Shown: piece after piece, positions 27,408-38,877 of the stretch
How positions within the stretch are numbered: position 1 is the first letter of the stretch
Layout of the letters: every line of letters begins with the position of its first letter
NCBI GenBank assembly: GCA_025267735.1
Contig: CM046304.1
Location: 24,431,381-24,495,380 of the forward strand
Origin: Mactra quadrangularis
Lineage: Eukaryota > Mollusca > Bivalvia > Venerida > Mactridae
Reading direction: 5' to 3'
Length of the DNA: 64,000 nt
Program-made: the position numbers and the translations under genes
The notes under the pieces: generated by a model
Databases searched by the model: none
The model's input: only the letters and a program-made list of their open reading frames with translations
Told to the model about the DNA's origin: nothing

Positions 27408-27584
27408 CATATTTCAAGCATCCTATGTTAATATGTAATCCACGTACAGCTAACAGTGTTTCAACTGGAAGAGGGTTGTATATACAAATGGGTTTAGATC
27501 CAGAAACAGAATTCTATCATGTTCCCATGGAAAGCCATAACTTATCACCAAAATGGAAGCGTGGAAATTGTGCTCCAATGATGG
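27408..27584 (+). CDS. Unassigned secreted/GPI-type protein, exon 4 of the model
   Basis: The acceptor is ATATTTCAG and the donor GTAAAT. The 177-nt exon completes an Ala codon, reads 58 codons and leaves one base (phase 1). The sequence begins YFKHPMLICNPRTANSVSTG, has a GLYIQMGLDPETEFYHVPME segment, and ends RGNCAPMM. It holds two cysteines (in LICNPR and GNCAPMMG) that could form disulphides with those in the following exons. The aromatic, charged and proline content argues strongly for a genuine coding exon. The family is not recognised. Confidence 0.85.
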
Positions 27585-28672
27585 GTAAATACAGATTTTT
27601 ATAGAATAAATATTTTTAAATAGAATACCTATAGAAGCGTTATTTATACGATGTTAAAATCCGTACAAGTCCAGGGAATATGAGTCAGGTTCGTATGTCT
27701 AACCATAAATTAAAATGACTAAAATATTGTTGAATAACAGCATAAAGAATCATAAATTATCATAATTTGCCGCTTTTCTCTCCTCTCAACCCTTTTCACT
27801 CCTCCCTAATGCAGAAATAGTTATTGAAAAATATCAACCCCACTTACATGCCAATGCCCCTTATTATCTGCCTCAGTCCCTGCCCTCCTGACTTCTAGAA
27901 TAATCACACTAGCCTTGTGTTGATCCATTGAAATGCTAAACTTAGTTTAAGCTCTTAAATGTGTGTTCTTGACATAAGGCAAGTTATAAAGATCTATTAC
28001 TGTTGCAAAAAAAACAGAACTGTATCAACATCAGAAAATTTCGTCAAGTGATATATAACAAGAAAGAATGTATGATCCGATCCAATCATACCAAACTACT
28101 CATACAATATAACAATGTAATGTTTATTTATTTGTAATAACTACAAAAGAAATGTAAGCTATTATTTATTCGGTTATTTATTTGTAGTAACTGTAAGAAA
28201 TATTCTGATGTTTGCCAACTATCAATTTATAACTCATTTCATAAACAATCATAACAACCTTGACATTTAATCAGGTTTACTCTTTGTTCCAATTAATTTC
28301 CAAGTTGATGCAATATAACTGTAAATATACTCATAGATAAGACAAGTTACATGATATTGCATCATGTTTTAGTCTCAGACTCAATCAACCATGTATTTAC
28401 ATTGTTCCATGCAACATTCCAATAATGCCTGCCAACGACAAAGCCAGCTACTTGCATTTAGCATTACTTCTCTAACTTACAGAATGCATTTCCCAGGTTG
28501 AAAGTAACATTCCACTAAACACAGTACAGCAAACAGTCAAGTTAGCACAACATTACATCACATCATTCTGTCTCAATGAATGTAGCAACAATGAGCACTA
28601 TGTTGGAAAAATTCTATTAACTGTCATTTTATGTCCAAACTATCTGTTACCTGTATATTTTAAAGCACTAAG

Positions 28673-28886
28673 GTGGATCAAGAGAAGTTCAGAGGGGTCT
28701 GAACCACCCCCTTAAATGTCATATATTGATCCCTCCAAATCAAGTACAAATCCAAAATTTTCCAAAAGGGTAATTTGAAGTAATACACTCCAATGGCATC
28801 ACTAATAATACTCAGTTTCTAAGATGGACTATTTTGTACCCCATTTTGGACCCCAACCCCAAAATTCCTAGGTCTGCCCCTTTTAG
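28673..28886 (-). repeat. C-rich/G-rich dispersed element (GGGCGGATCCAGG-like), reverse orientation
   Basis: The right end AATTCCTAGGTCTGCCCCTT reads, on the - strand, as AGGGGCAGACCTAGGAATT. This parallels AGGGGCGGATCCAGGATTTT at about 37,655. The left part carries GGTGGATCAAG and CTGAACCACCCCCTT. Related fragments also lie near 38,141 and 39,753. It is likely a MITE-type dispersed repeat; the boundaries are approximate. Confidence 0.4.
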
Positions 28887-29944
28887 TGTATCATTTCTTC
28901 TAAGATGTAAGATATAATATTTCTGGAATGACTATAAAACAATTCTCTACTTAAGACATCTCCACTACATAGAACATATGTTTACCAATCAAACAATACC
29001 TTCAAGCATATGGCATAATATCATGTCATAAAAATGCTGTAAGCTACCTAAGACTTTGATAGATTCTTAGTATTCAGAACAAGTTACAATGAACCTTTCT
29101 GGATTGTTTGTAGGCAATTAAATAAAACAATGTCACACAGGGAATGCTCAGAAAAAAAAATATTTGGAAAACTGGCTAGCCTAAAATCTTGACATTCAAC
29201 ATAAAAATACTTTAAAGTTGACCCCCCTCTTCTTGTCTTTACTAAAGAGTTAATTGTTTCAAATTTCTAGCAAATTCTTATTAAAGTTTAACTATGGTGA
29301 GAGTCAAATAACCGAAGATGTCCAACAGTGGAATTGTCCAATATATTGGAGCCAATTTGAAATTTTACATCAGGGCCTGTGATCTTTGATTGGACGTCAA
29401 TGGTTTATGCCAGTCAAAATCTCTAAAACAAAATGTGAATAAAACTTTAAAAAAGCCTAAAAAAGGACCTTGGGAAATAAATGTTAAAATGTCATTGAAA
29501 TTAAAATAAAAAACCAAGGTCATTATCACCTAAATTAGAGTCGTAACTTCGATAATTAAAACTCTAATGCCAAGATTATCACTAATAAAACTACAACAAA
29601 AAACAACAGTACTATTCAAGATTACAATTTTGTTGTTTTTTCTGTTGTTTTAGTAATCAAATAATTATGTTAGCAGATTATATCCAACGATACTAGTCAT
29701 AAAATATGAATTCTCGAGGGTCGCACTCTGATCCAGACGTTGTATACATTGAGCATTTTTATCACACATTTTTTGCGGCAAAATGCAAAAAAAGAAACCC
29801 CTTCATGCAAGGAGTCAATCAGGCAATTCAACATTAATTTTTGGTGTCTATGTCAGTGTCATATAAGAAATAAAAGGAAAATAAAGAAAGATGGACAACA
29901 ACCCAGGATTAAGATTAAATAGCTCAGTCTGTACTGTACCATGC

Positions 29945-30200
29945 AAGTCTACTGATCAAGGAGTTCCATTCTAAGGTTGGGCATACTTTCATGGAGTTAG
30001 GTCATGCAATAGTTTCTACAACAATTCTCCCTCCTACCACTGATTCTTAATCATGTAGGGCAGTTGTAGGTCATGGATAGAAGTATGCGCCTTGTAATTG
30101 TTTAACAGCTAAATACAGAGAAAACTTTCGAGGAATGGTGATAGGGTTGACCGACTGCCGTGATATGACCTACACAATGAGTTAAATCCAAACAAAAAAG
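29945..30200 (+). mobile_element. Partial copy of the GGGTTTAA foldback element
   Basis: It shares GGGCATACTTTCATGGAGTT, CTCCCTCCTACCACTGATTC, ATCATGTAGGGCAGTTGTAG and the GCCGTGATATGACC right arm with the element at 21,455, and ends GTTAAATCCAAACAAAA. The left arm is truncated. Confidence 0.55.
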
Positions 30201-31968
30201 TCTAAAGACAACTGCAAATGGAGTACAGCCTAGAAAAATGTATTTCTAACTTGAAAAAAATGACGATCATTTTGAAAATCTTATGACACTCAAAGCTAAT
30301 AAAACAAAATGCACAATGAAAAACCAATAAATAATTCATGCACAGCCTACAAAGCAAAAGTGCAGAAATGATTCTTCAAGTAAAAAATCCTACAATGGCA
30401 AAATGATATTTCCAGTCCTAAGAGTCAGTAAATATCATTAAAGTGTTAAAAATAAAACATTTAAACAGAAATCTATAGATAGCAGACGGTCTGATATTGT
30501 AACAGTATCATACAACAGCAGACGGGGTGATAATGTTTATGTAGAATAACGAAGAAGTTACTCCAATGTTTACATAATGTCTGCTTGGCTGGCAAACAAT
30601 GCAGTCTTCTAACATAATAATTAACTGTTAACTACTAGCAGATGTTACCGTTTTACTATTGGGGATTAAAACACAATTTATTGTAATATTTCTCTCCCTA
30701 CCCTCTTTCTCAGTAAAAAGCAGCAGTCTTACAAAATTCCAAAATACTGAGAGAACATAATTCAATGATGGTATATGTCTAACTTGTAATTGAAACATTT
30801 GGCAATTTTCAACTTTCCAATGTGCATGGATTGATATAGATTCCAACATACTGTGTTGTACTAGTAATGTAAGCCCCAATTCTAACAGAGAACATTATTG
30901 TAAAACAAAATTAATATTTATGACCTAAATAATAACTAAACAATTGATAGAGCACTGAACTAAACTTCATCAAAATTTAAAGCGATTTTTCAGAAAGTGG
31001 GTCACCAAGGACAACTATGGCAGATAAAGTTGAAGAAATTACAGCAATTTGAGCGGATATTAATCGAAAAAAGATATTTTCACAGTCTGTCATTTCATAA
31101 TTTCTGAAAATCGTATTTTTTTAAAAAAAATTCCACTTTGAAAATTGTTTCAAATTTAACTGTTACAGTTAAGTCGAGTTATGTATGTAATACATAGTTA
31201 CAGGACTGTACTCTGTGATATACAAGAACTCAGTTCAGTGTTAGTCTCTGCTTCCATGGAAATGTTTTAATGATAAATGTATAAACATGATTTAGATCAC
31301 AACATGATAGTCTAAGACTTATATTATAAAACTCTACAGGAATTCATATAAATGCCATAACAACTTGACATTCCTTATACAATCCCACAATGCAATTTGT
31401 ACCCAGAATGCAATTTGTCTAATGTTAAGAATGATAAAATAATCACAGTGGTATGTCGTTATATGTTATTAATGCTATCATGTCGTTTTCAAGCACAAGA
31501 AAAGTATGTAGTACCGTTGATTTTTATCTTCCTAACAATACCCACCCCCACCCAGTAATTGCTCCGCCTCCTTTCAATTGTGTATTATTTTATGTAATAA
31601 AGCAAGCTGCGAAAATTATAGATCTGGGAACCATTGTTTCCCAAATGCTCAATCTTTGCACTCATTGTGTTTTATTTGATCATTGTTATATTTGAAAATA
31701 AAAGTAAAATGTAGTGATTGTAATAAAGGGCAGAAAGGCAGAAAAAAGGACACAGTGCAATAAGTCAGGTAGAGGTTACTTAAAAGCTATTTCTTCACAA
31801 AGGGAGAGAAAAGTGGCAGGTAGGAGAAAAAAGGTCAGGAAACAGTTACTGCCCAAACTGTTGCAGTAGTATCAAGCACAATAAAATTATAAGCTAAATC
31901 TACATGCTCTACTTGAATAAGTTGGAAATTTAAAAAATAGACTGTGTTCATGATTTTCCTATTTTCAG
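30201..31968. other. Intronic AT-rich sequence, nothing identified
   Basis: This is the remainder of the intron before the exon at 31,969. Open frames are short and without domain character. No repeats or RNA genes were recognised. Confidence 0.5.
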
Positions 31969-32150
31969 GTACTCATTATTTCATGGATCTGACGCCCAGT
32001 CTACCATGTGAAAGCATATATCCACTATTTCTGATGTATGACAATGCGGGAATGTTAGCAGCTTTCGGTTGGGTGTTTCAAGGTCGACCTCAGAATTTCT
32101 ACTCAGATGATGGAATAGGATGGTTCCGTATATCTCCACTCACTTATCCA
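31969..32150 (+). CDS. Unassigned secreted/GPI-type protein, exon 5 of the model
   Basis: The acceptor is CTATTTTCAG and the donor is the consensus GTAAGT. The 182-nt exon completes a Gly codon and then encodes 60 residues, ending in phase 0. It starts THYFMDLTPSLPCESIYPLF, includes MYDNAGMLAAFGWVFQGRPQ, and ends WFRISPLTYP. One cysteine (LPCES) is present. The regular Gly/Trp/aromatic spacing resembles a compact beta-rich extracellular domain, but I cannot match it to a named family. The same exon read through the donor would stop about 36 codons later, so splicing is required. Confidence 0.85.
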
Positions 32151-32610
32151 GTAAGTATAGAGTTCAATACTTCAAATTATCACAGCCTCTGTGTCATCAA
32201 TTCCATCGATAGGCATTTTGAAATATTGACAATAAAGCCTACATCGATAAATAAATGAAAGTGACAAGATTTGCAAGACAAACCTTCTATCCTGAGCAGG
32301 AACATTAATTTTGCACTGTCATAAAAATCCTTTTATTCAACTACCTACCAATTCAATGTAGGATATAGTTGGTTTTTTTCAACTGTCCAAACATGAATAA
32401 TTTCACGGTGACTTTGTGCTCTTTGTCTAACACTTGTGATATTGTGTTAGTGTGTAATCATTCACAGTGAAATTATTGAAACTTTGACAGTTTAGAAAAA
32501 ATGGACTATACCAAGGTATAAAATGCATGACAAATATACTTCTGTAATGAGTTTATGACAACATAAATTATAGTCTGTATAGTACTGCAGTATGATTCTC
32601 TTTTTTTCAG

Positions 32611-32955
32611 TTTTTATTCAAACAAAGCATGTTACCAAGCTGCATGATGTATGAAGAATTTCAAGTGTTTGGAATACATATTTATCTTCAAGTACCTGAC
32701 ACCATTACATGTACGCCATTGTCTAACGTAAAACAATGGCAAACGACGAAAGAGCCACCACATCTGACAAGGGCACCGCCACCAGAGACATTCATAACGG
32801 TCAAAAAAGGTCAAAAGACAGCAGACAAACAATCAGAAAAATATGCTATAGAAGTTTATGATTATCAGTCATCAAGTGAAAATATAAAAACAAATGTTTA
32901 TATATTGTATGGCTTGTGTTTATGTTCATTATTGTGGGTGCTAAATCAGTTCTAG
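32611..32955 (+). CDS. Unassigned secreted/GPI-type protein, terminal coding exon with GPI-like tail
   Basis: A strong acceptor (CTCTTTTTTTCAG) leads in phase 0 into 114 codons and a TAG. The first half (FLFKQSMLPSCMMYEEFQVF, then GIHIYLQVPDTITCTPL) closes the folded region with two more cysteines. A low-complexity Thr/Pro/Lys linker (RAPPPETFITVKKGQK…) follows, then a small-residue cluster QSSSEN. The protein ends in a hydrophobic stretch, VYILYGLCLCSLLWVLNQF, at the extreme C-terminus. Small residues, a polar spacer and a terminal hydrophobic tail with no cytosolic extension is the layout of a GPI-anchor attachment signal. A single-pass membrane anchor is the alternative. With the proposed signal exon the full product would be about 345 aa. 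Its likely site is the cell surface; the function is unknown. Confidence 0.85.
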   Translation, partial: FLFKQSMLPSCMMYEEFQVFGIHIYLQVPDTITCTPLSNVKQWQTTKEPPHLTRAPPPETFITVKKGQKTADKQSEKYAIEVYDYQSSSENIKTNVYILYGLCLCSLLWVLNQF

Positions 32956-33330
32956 TCGGAAAAAAGTTTTATAAAAAAAATGTTTAATTTTTCAAATTTG
33001 AAGATTTTTCTACGAAGCGATTGTTACTTTTGGTAAGTATCTGTACTATTCTTTACATGTTGAGCCAAAGGTGATCTTGAAAAAGACAGGCAGAAAGCCT
33101 TGAAAAATGGAATTTAAAAATTCAAAATGGCGCAAAATTCAAATGTTGGATTAAAATTCATCTACTATGTAACTTGTGTTAAATTCTCTTAAGTAATCAA
33201 TAGAGTGGATTATGATGTTCCCTTACAACATTAACTTATCTAGTCAGCGACCACAGTGAACTCAGTGCTCCGAAAAATTTGTTTTGCTTTAGTTGCAAAA
33301 TGGTGCATCATGGTGCTTTCTGCACTGGAA

Positions 33331-33690
33331 AAAATAAACGTTATTAAACATGAAGGAGTGAATATGAAGAAATTGTTCAATACACTACATGGAGTTTACA
33401 TTTTGTGCATCAAGGAGCGAAAATGAAGTAACTGGAGTGTTTACTTCAAGGGACTCATATTTTGTGCATCAAGGAGTTAATAGGAAGTAACTAGAGTGTA
33501 TACTTCATGGGGTTTACATTTTGTGCTGCAAGGAGTAAATATGATGTACATGGAGTGTATACTTCATGGATTTTTACATTTTGTGCATCAAGGAAAGAAA
33601 ATCAAGAAGAGATTAAATCATATCACTCCAATTGGGGTTTACATTTTGTAAATCAATGAATGAATTCATTAAGTAATTGGAGTGTACATC
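33331..33690 (+). repeat. ~60-bp minisatellite inside the 3'UTR of the + strand gene
   Basis: About five to six imperfect units share TTTACATTTTGTGCATCAAG, a GGAG-rich segment with ATGAAGTAACTGGAGTGTAT, and ACTTCATGG. Successive TTTTGTGC landmarks are spaced 59-65 bp apart. The array lies between the stop codon at 32,955 and the best polyadenylation signal at 33,722, so it should be transcribed in the mRNA tail. Confidence 0.8.
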
Positions 33691-33721
33691 AGGTTTGGAG
33701 TGCCATACCTCTATTATTTTC

Positions 33722-33727
33722 AATAAA
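33722..33727 (+). terminator. Candidate polyadenylation signal AATAAA of the + strand gene
   Basis: AATAAA is followed after about 14 bp by a GT-rich stretch (GAGTCTGTGTGTCTGTCTTT), the expected downstream element. It would give a 3'UTR of about 790 nt. A second AATAAA with a weaker GT-rich follow-up sits at 36,227 and could serve a longer isoform. Confidence 0.5.
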
Positions 33728-34460
33728 GTGCTACAATGAGTCTGTGTGTCTGTCTTTGCCTTAATCAACGAACTTGATAGACAAACTAGATCTGTGAAAT
33801 ATCTTACTTTATGAAATAAGCCAACTCACAGATTAGGCTGATTATTACTAAATTTAAGTAAACTGGACATGTGCTAGTAAAATTAAGGCAAAGACTGGGT
33901 ACACGATGTTGATTTTTGTAATGTATAACTAAAACTTCATTGATTTTTAGAACATGAAGATTTTGGAGGAACATTTTACCTCTGATATATGGTGTTAATT
34001 AGTATGTTACTATGTTAAGCTTACTGTAAGCTGGTGAAGTTTAATGTTTGTTCTATGAACAGTCACTTAGAAATTTGTTGATTATAAGACAGATGGACTT
34101 CGTAGAAGGTACATTGTATATTAATATAACAATAAATTATGGCTTGTGTAACAGTGTCACTAGCTTGGGCATACAACATAAAGAGCTTTTTGTGTATTTC
34201 CTATTTGTCACATTTAAATATTACCTGAATAGTAAATCTTTAACATCCTGCATTCTGAATACATTAGACTTTGACTGAACAGATAATCAAAATGTCTCAG
34301 GTTGCTCAACTTGCTGTTGATCCCAGAACCTGATGTTCTGAGTTTAACACACATTCCTACATTTAATGTCATATAGCACAAGGGCAGACGCAGCATTGTT
34401 GTCTGGGAAAATAGAAACCTTAACAAAAATAAAGTACTGTGCATACTATTACCTTAAGCA

Positions 34461-34522
34461 GGGTCAGTGGACCAGTGGTAGGACTCACACAAATCCTGAG
34501 ATCCTGGGTTTGAAACCAAGCT
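34461..34522 (+). repeat. tRNA-like SINE head fragment
   Basis: GTGGACCAGTGGTAGGACTC resembles an A box (TGGCnnAGTGG) and GGGTTTGAAACC a B box about 35 bp later, with ATCCTGAGATCCTGG between. The fold is not a complete cloverleaf. An A-rich run follows. It is directly beside a TA-flanked MITE. Confidence 0.5.
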
Positions 34523-34579
34523 TTAAAAACTTTCAAAAAAAAATCTGCCCAAGAGCCATAAAAGTTAAAAACTCACTTA

Positions 34580-34749
34580 TACAGCAAAGTTTCGATATTA
34601 AGACCACCAAGAATGATGGTCTTGATAACGAAACGGTCTTATTATATAGAGCCTTTGTTCACAAATTAAGCATTTGGTTTTTAATAACTGTCAGAAATCG
34701 CATGATTTTGAAACAACAAAAGTGGTCTTAATAGCGGAACTTTACTGTA
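34580..34749. mobile_element. Pogo/Tigger-like MITE with 26-bp terminal inverted repeats and TA duplication
   Basis: The left terminus CAGCAAAGTTTCGATATTAA and the reverse complement of the right terminus CAGTAAAGTTCCGCTATTAA differ at only a few positions, and both continue into GACCAC. The 166-bp element (34,582-34,747) is flanked on each side by TA. CAGTAAA-type ends with a TA target duplication are characteristic of the Tc1/mariner/pogo superfamily. No transposase is present. Confidence 0.8.
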
Positions 34750-36969
34750 TTTTGTATATGTAAAAACAAGCCTTACAAAACGGAATCAGATATATAGAAT
34801 TAATCATTGTAAAGTTATAATTGTTTATGTATGTTCATCACATATTGTATATACACACACACTCTCACCTTATTGTGAGCAATGACCAGTAGTTGTATTT
34901 CACAAATGGGTTATAATATAGAAATATCTTATGATGAAAGCAATCTTACGACCATTTAATAAATCTAACACTCAGCATCTCAAACTGATGATTGAAATAG
35001 TATACTTCTGATATTTCTTTGAATTTTAAGTCATTTTCATTAGATAAGGAACTGGGGTTGCTTATCTAATCAGCTTTCTTGAGACATTTCTCTACCAGTA
35101 CTTGCTTGCCCTTCCAAAAGGAGCTGACAACTTCTGCCTCTTTGATGAAGAAAACCAATATCAAATTTTATATTTTCATTGAAGTGTAAAACACTCAATG
35201 GTCAGGATTTGAAACCAAGACCCCAGTAGTCAAAATTGTACATTAAAAAAGATGTAGGTCAGTTGTAGGACTTGTAATTGTAGGGTTTTTGTTGTAAGAT
35301 ATTTTGTAATATGACCCCTTTATCCCTTAGTAATTTGTGAGCATAATAGATTGTATGACTGTGTTGTGAGTGTAGTGTTTGAAGAATGACTGCTAAAGTT
35401 TGACTGAGTTCAATATGCCTGAAAAGTAAAAGAAATCTATATGACTTCAAACCATGCAAGAAGCAGATATTGAGTTACTTAGCTATTTCTATCAACCTCC
35501 TTGAACCAAAATTTTACATTTATACATTTTCGGCAAAAAAATCTGTTTCTTTTTAGAACAAAAAAACAACAACAACATTTTTTTAATCAGTTTAAACATA
35601 AAGCCTCATGCCGAATGAGCCACATTAGCTTTGATTGGATGATATTTGATGAATATCAGAAAATCCATCTTTATCCAACAAAAATTCAAGATAGCGGAAC
35701 TCAGACTTTAATAATAGATGAAAAAAACTTATTTTAGATTAATTTTACACTTAGCTAATTGAGGCAACTTAAACGGCTTCTGCATTTTACACAAATCTAC
35801 CTATCCAACAATAAATCTAAAATATGACACCAATCAATAGTCTCATACAGGTATTTGAAGGTGTCATTACTATAATAAATATTGGTGCAAAGTAATTCTA
35901 AATATCTTAAACTCGTAAAATAAATCGAATATCTGGACATCATTGGGTTTAATTTAAAACTATAGCCACACTTGCAGATACCTTATTATACCTAAAATGA
36001 GCCAGGAGTTCATGGCAGCCATGCCTACAAGTACCTGTATGAGACTAGTGATCGATGCTACACTATAACCAATGTATGTATGTACATGTATGCATGTATG
36101 TGTTGTATAATTATGAAGTATGAATGAAAGAAAGTGACTTCCACAAAATGTGATAACAAAATTTTTGTGCTACACGAAAATACCTTTTTTTATTATTTTG
36201 TGCATTGAACACATTGTGTTTCTTCAAATAAAGATATAATTATATTACAACATGTCTTGTTGTTCATTTAATAGCATTGTTTTATGTACTAGTTTTGTCA
36301 GTCAAATTTTTATTCACAATAATTATACCCAATATGGAACAAGTCACTATTCTGTTTAAAAGAATATAAAATTTAAATAAGCTCCTGCATTCATGAAATT
36401 TAGTCAGTTTCATAATTTTCATAGTTTCAATGTGAAAAGAGTCATTAAAATACTTCTGCAAAATAATTATATATCAGTTAAATAAGAGCATTCAATTATA
36501 ATTATTACATAATTTTGAAAATTTCATAACTTTTAAAAAAAAATTTTTTCCAAAAATTATATTTTATAGATTTATATTTCAAAATTTTCTACTCAAAAGT
36601 TGCATAACTTTCAGCCAAGTAGTCTTATTTTGTTGTTAAACCAGTCAACAAAAGAGTTCCCATTATTTGAGTAATGTTCACATATTTCTAAACTAAGAGA
36701 GAAAACTCTGCTAACTACAAATATTTATTGCTACAAAAGTTACCTCCCTTTGTTCTGAACAAAATTTGGCCTGTCAAGCAGTGATTGAGCAAAACAGAGA
36801 GAAATTCTTACCAAATATCTGCAGATAAAGATGTTGTTGATTCAAGAGACTAAGAAATATAGTCAGATCAGACAAATTTGATAATATCTTCATAATGAGA
36901 GTGGGTGGGGTAAAGACATTTAACTGAGAGAGGGGGTAATCTTAATGCTATTTTGAATGTTCTTACATT
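34750..36969. other. AT-rich interval, nothing certain
   Basis: No exons were recognised on either strand. A B-box-like GGATTTGAAACC lies near 35,206 with no clear A box. Short ATGTATGTA-type simple sequence occurs near 36,073. The open frames here are short and compositionally random. Confidence 0.4.
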
Positions 36970-36972
36970 CAA

Positions 36973-37035
36973 GACTGGTTATCTAAGTCTTTAGAGCATC
37001 TGACTGAAAATCTAGGGGTTGAACCTTTTATTCCT
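36973..37035 (+). repeat. tRNA-like SINE head fragment
   Basis: GACTGGTTATCTAAGTCTTT leads into AGAGCATCTGACTGAAAATC and GGGGTTGAACC, in the order A-box-like, anticodon-arm-like, B box. The sequence after it (ATTCCTGGG…) resembles a SINE body. It is not an intact tRNA gene. Confidence 0.4.
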
Positions 37036-37650
37036 GGGCATTAAGCTACATCCCTTAGTGGTGTTAAAAAAGAAATACTTCTGTACATACATTTTCTGTC
37101 AATTGCTATATCAATCAGGACAGTGGTCAGTCACTAATGAAGCAAAAGTGCTCAGAACGGGTTAAAACCTAGGATCTGGAAGTCTATGCATTTTCCAGGT
37201 ACAATGAGTAGGCTAATTAACTGATCATTGGAATATGAACAAGGAATATGATCAGCATGAATTTTTTATAATCAAGCATAGACCTATTTCTTGCACAGGT
37301 ATAAGGTAAATTGATTGTACTATTCAGTTAACCAAGAGGGCTTTTTTCCATCAAAATGTGAATCAAGTGCAACAGAGTGTCTACTCTAAGTAAGGTATAT
37401 ACCACGTACAGGAGCTGTCCAATAAGTTAGGTCATAGAGGCGCATTTCCAATGTCTTACATAATGGCAGCTTGAGAGACATTACTTGAACTACAGCTCAA
37501 CTTCAAAATAATATAATAATGAGACTAAATCTAATTTCAAATTTATGTCCGTCATAAAAAATGTTTACAGAAGAAGCACTTTTTTGTAGCCATTTACCAA
37601 TTTCTAGCCTCATTCTTCTATCCATGACTGGCAACTGTCCTACATGATTA

Positions 37651-37735
37651 TCAGGGGCGGATCCAGGATTTTTTTCTAGTGGGGGGGTTGGGCTTTTTCT
37701 ATGGGGGATCCAAACTTTCCAACCACAACCACATT
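37651..37735 (+). repeat. GGGCGGATCCAGG dispersed element fragment
   Basis: AGGGGCGGATCCAGGATTTT is followed by a G-run and a second GGGGGATCC. This G-rich terminus is shared with the elements near 28,673, 38,141 and 39,753. Only one end is clear. Confidence 0.4.
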
Positions 37736-38137
37736 ATACACATTTTGCAGAATAATGCAACATATTGATAAAAAAATTATATCAGTAGTCTTGCATGCAT
37801 ATTAAGCTGGAAAGGAGGCCTAGACAGAACCTAACTGAAGTTGTCAAGCCGAGATTTCCCATTCTTGATTTTGTTATTTATATTATTAGACTACAACTAA
37901 ATCATTCATATTACAATAGATTCATTTTCTGAAAACTTAAAATGTACTTTACAAATTCTGGGTTTTCCCCAATAAATATGAAAGTGATACAACACTAAGT
38001 CAGTTCTAAAAATAGACTAGTCAATGAAATGTATACATAGTAGTATTTATACTACCAATTCATCTAACAGGTAGTACATTGTATGTATGTATGAGTTGTG
38101 CATTAAAATAGACCTAAACTTATTGGAAAATATATGA

Positions 38138-38295
38138 AGGGGCATATCCAGATTTTCAGGAAGAGGTGTTGAGGGGGGGGGGGGCTGACAACAAAATAAT
38201 TAATCCCAGTTTCTATTTTTTTGTGATAATTTGAAATTTAACACCAATTGACCCCATCCCCTTAACCAAGCCCCTTCCCACTAGAGCCACCTATG
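38138..38295 (+). repeat. G-rich dispersed element, related to the GGGCGGATCCAGG family
   Basis: It opens GAAGGGGCATATCCAGATTT, has a run of about 11 G, and ends in a C-rich section (GACCCCATCCCCTTAACC, then CCCCTTCCCACTAG). The G-rich left and C-rich right ends make it roughly inverted. Boundaries are approximate. Confidence 0.35.
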
Positions 38296-38877
38296 AATAC
38301 CTTTGCATTGGCATTATGATAAATGTCTATTAAATCTAAAAATTGACTTGAATATGAAACATGTGGGTAAATATTATATTACAATGCATGTATGAGCTGT
38401 CAAGGCAAATAGAACAAACTGATACTTCAAAATTACCACCTATCCAACAAAATAAGCAAAATTACAAAATACTGAATTGGTTCTAAAAATAAGCACAGAC
38501 TGAAACCAACACGCGTAAATGTATTCAACATTACTTGTCCATAAAAATAGAAATAAAATAAACAATTACTTCATGCTAGTAAAATCATCACTTAAACAGT
38601 AAATTGATTACTGGGTGAAGCATTCTTAACAAGCTAAGTTTAATGTCTGCACAAATATTTATTTCTACAAAACCAATATCAAATAAATAAATAATTCTTC
38701 TTAAGAACATCAACAATTGTAAGTCTGTCCACAAATTGATAAAGAAATACTTTATTATAAAGGATATCAAGGGGAGTTCATGAACAATGCATGATGGTAG
38801 TAAATAAAAATCATGATTCATGAAGTCAATTTTCACAGGGGTATACTCAAAGCCAAAATTAAGTTATCATCCTAAAT

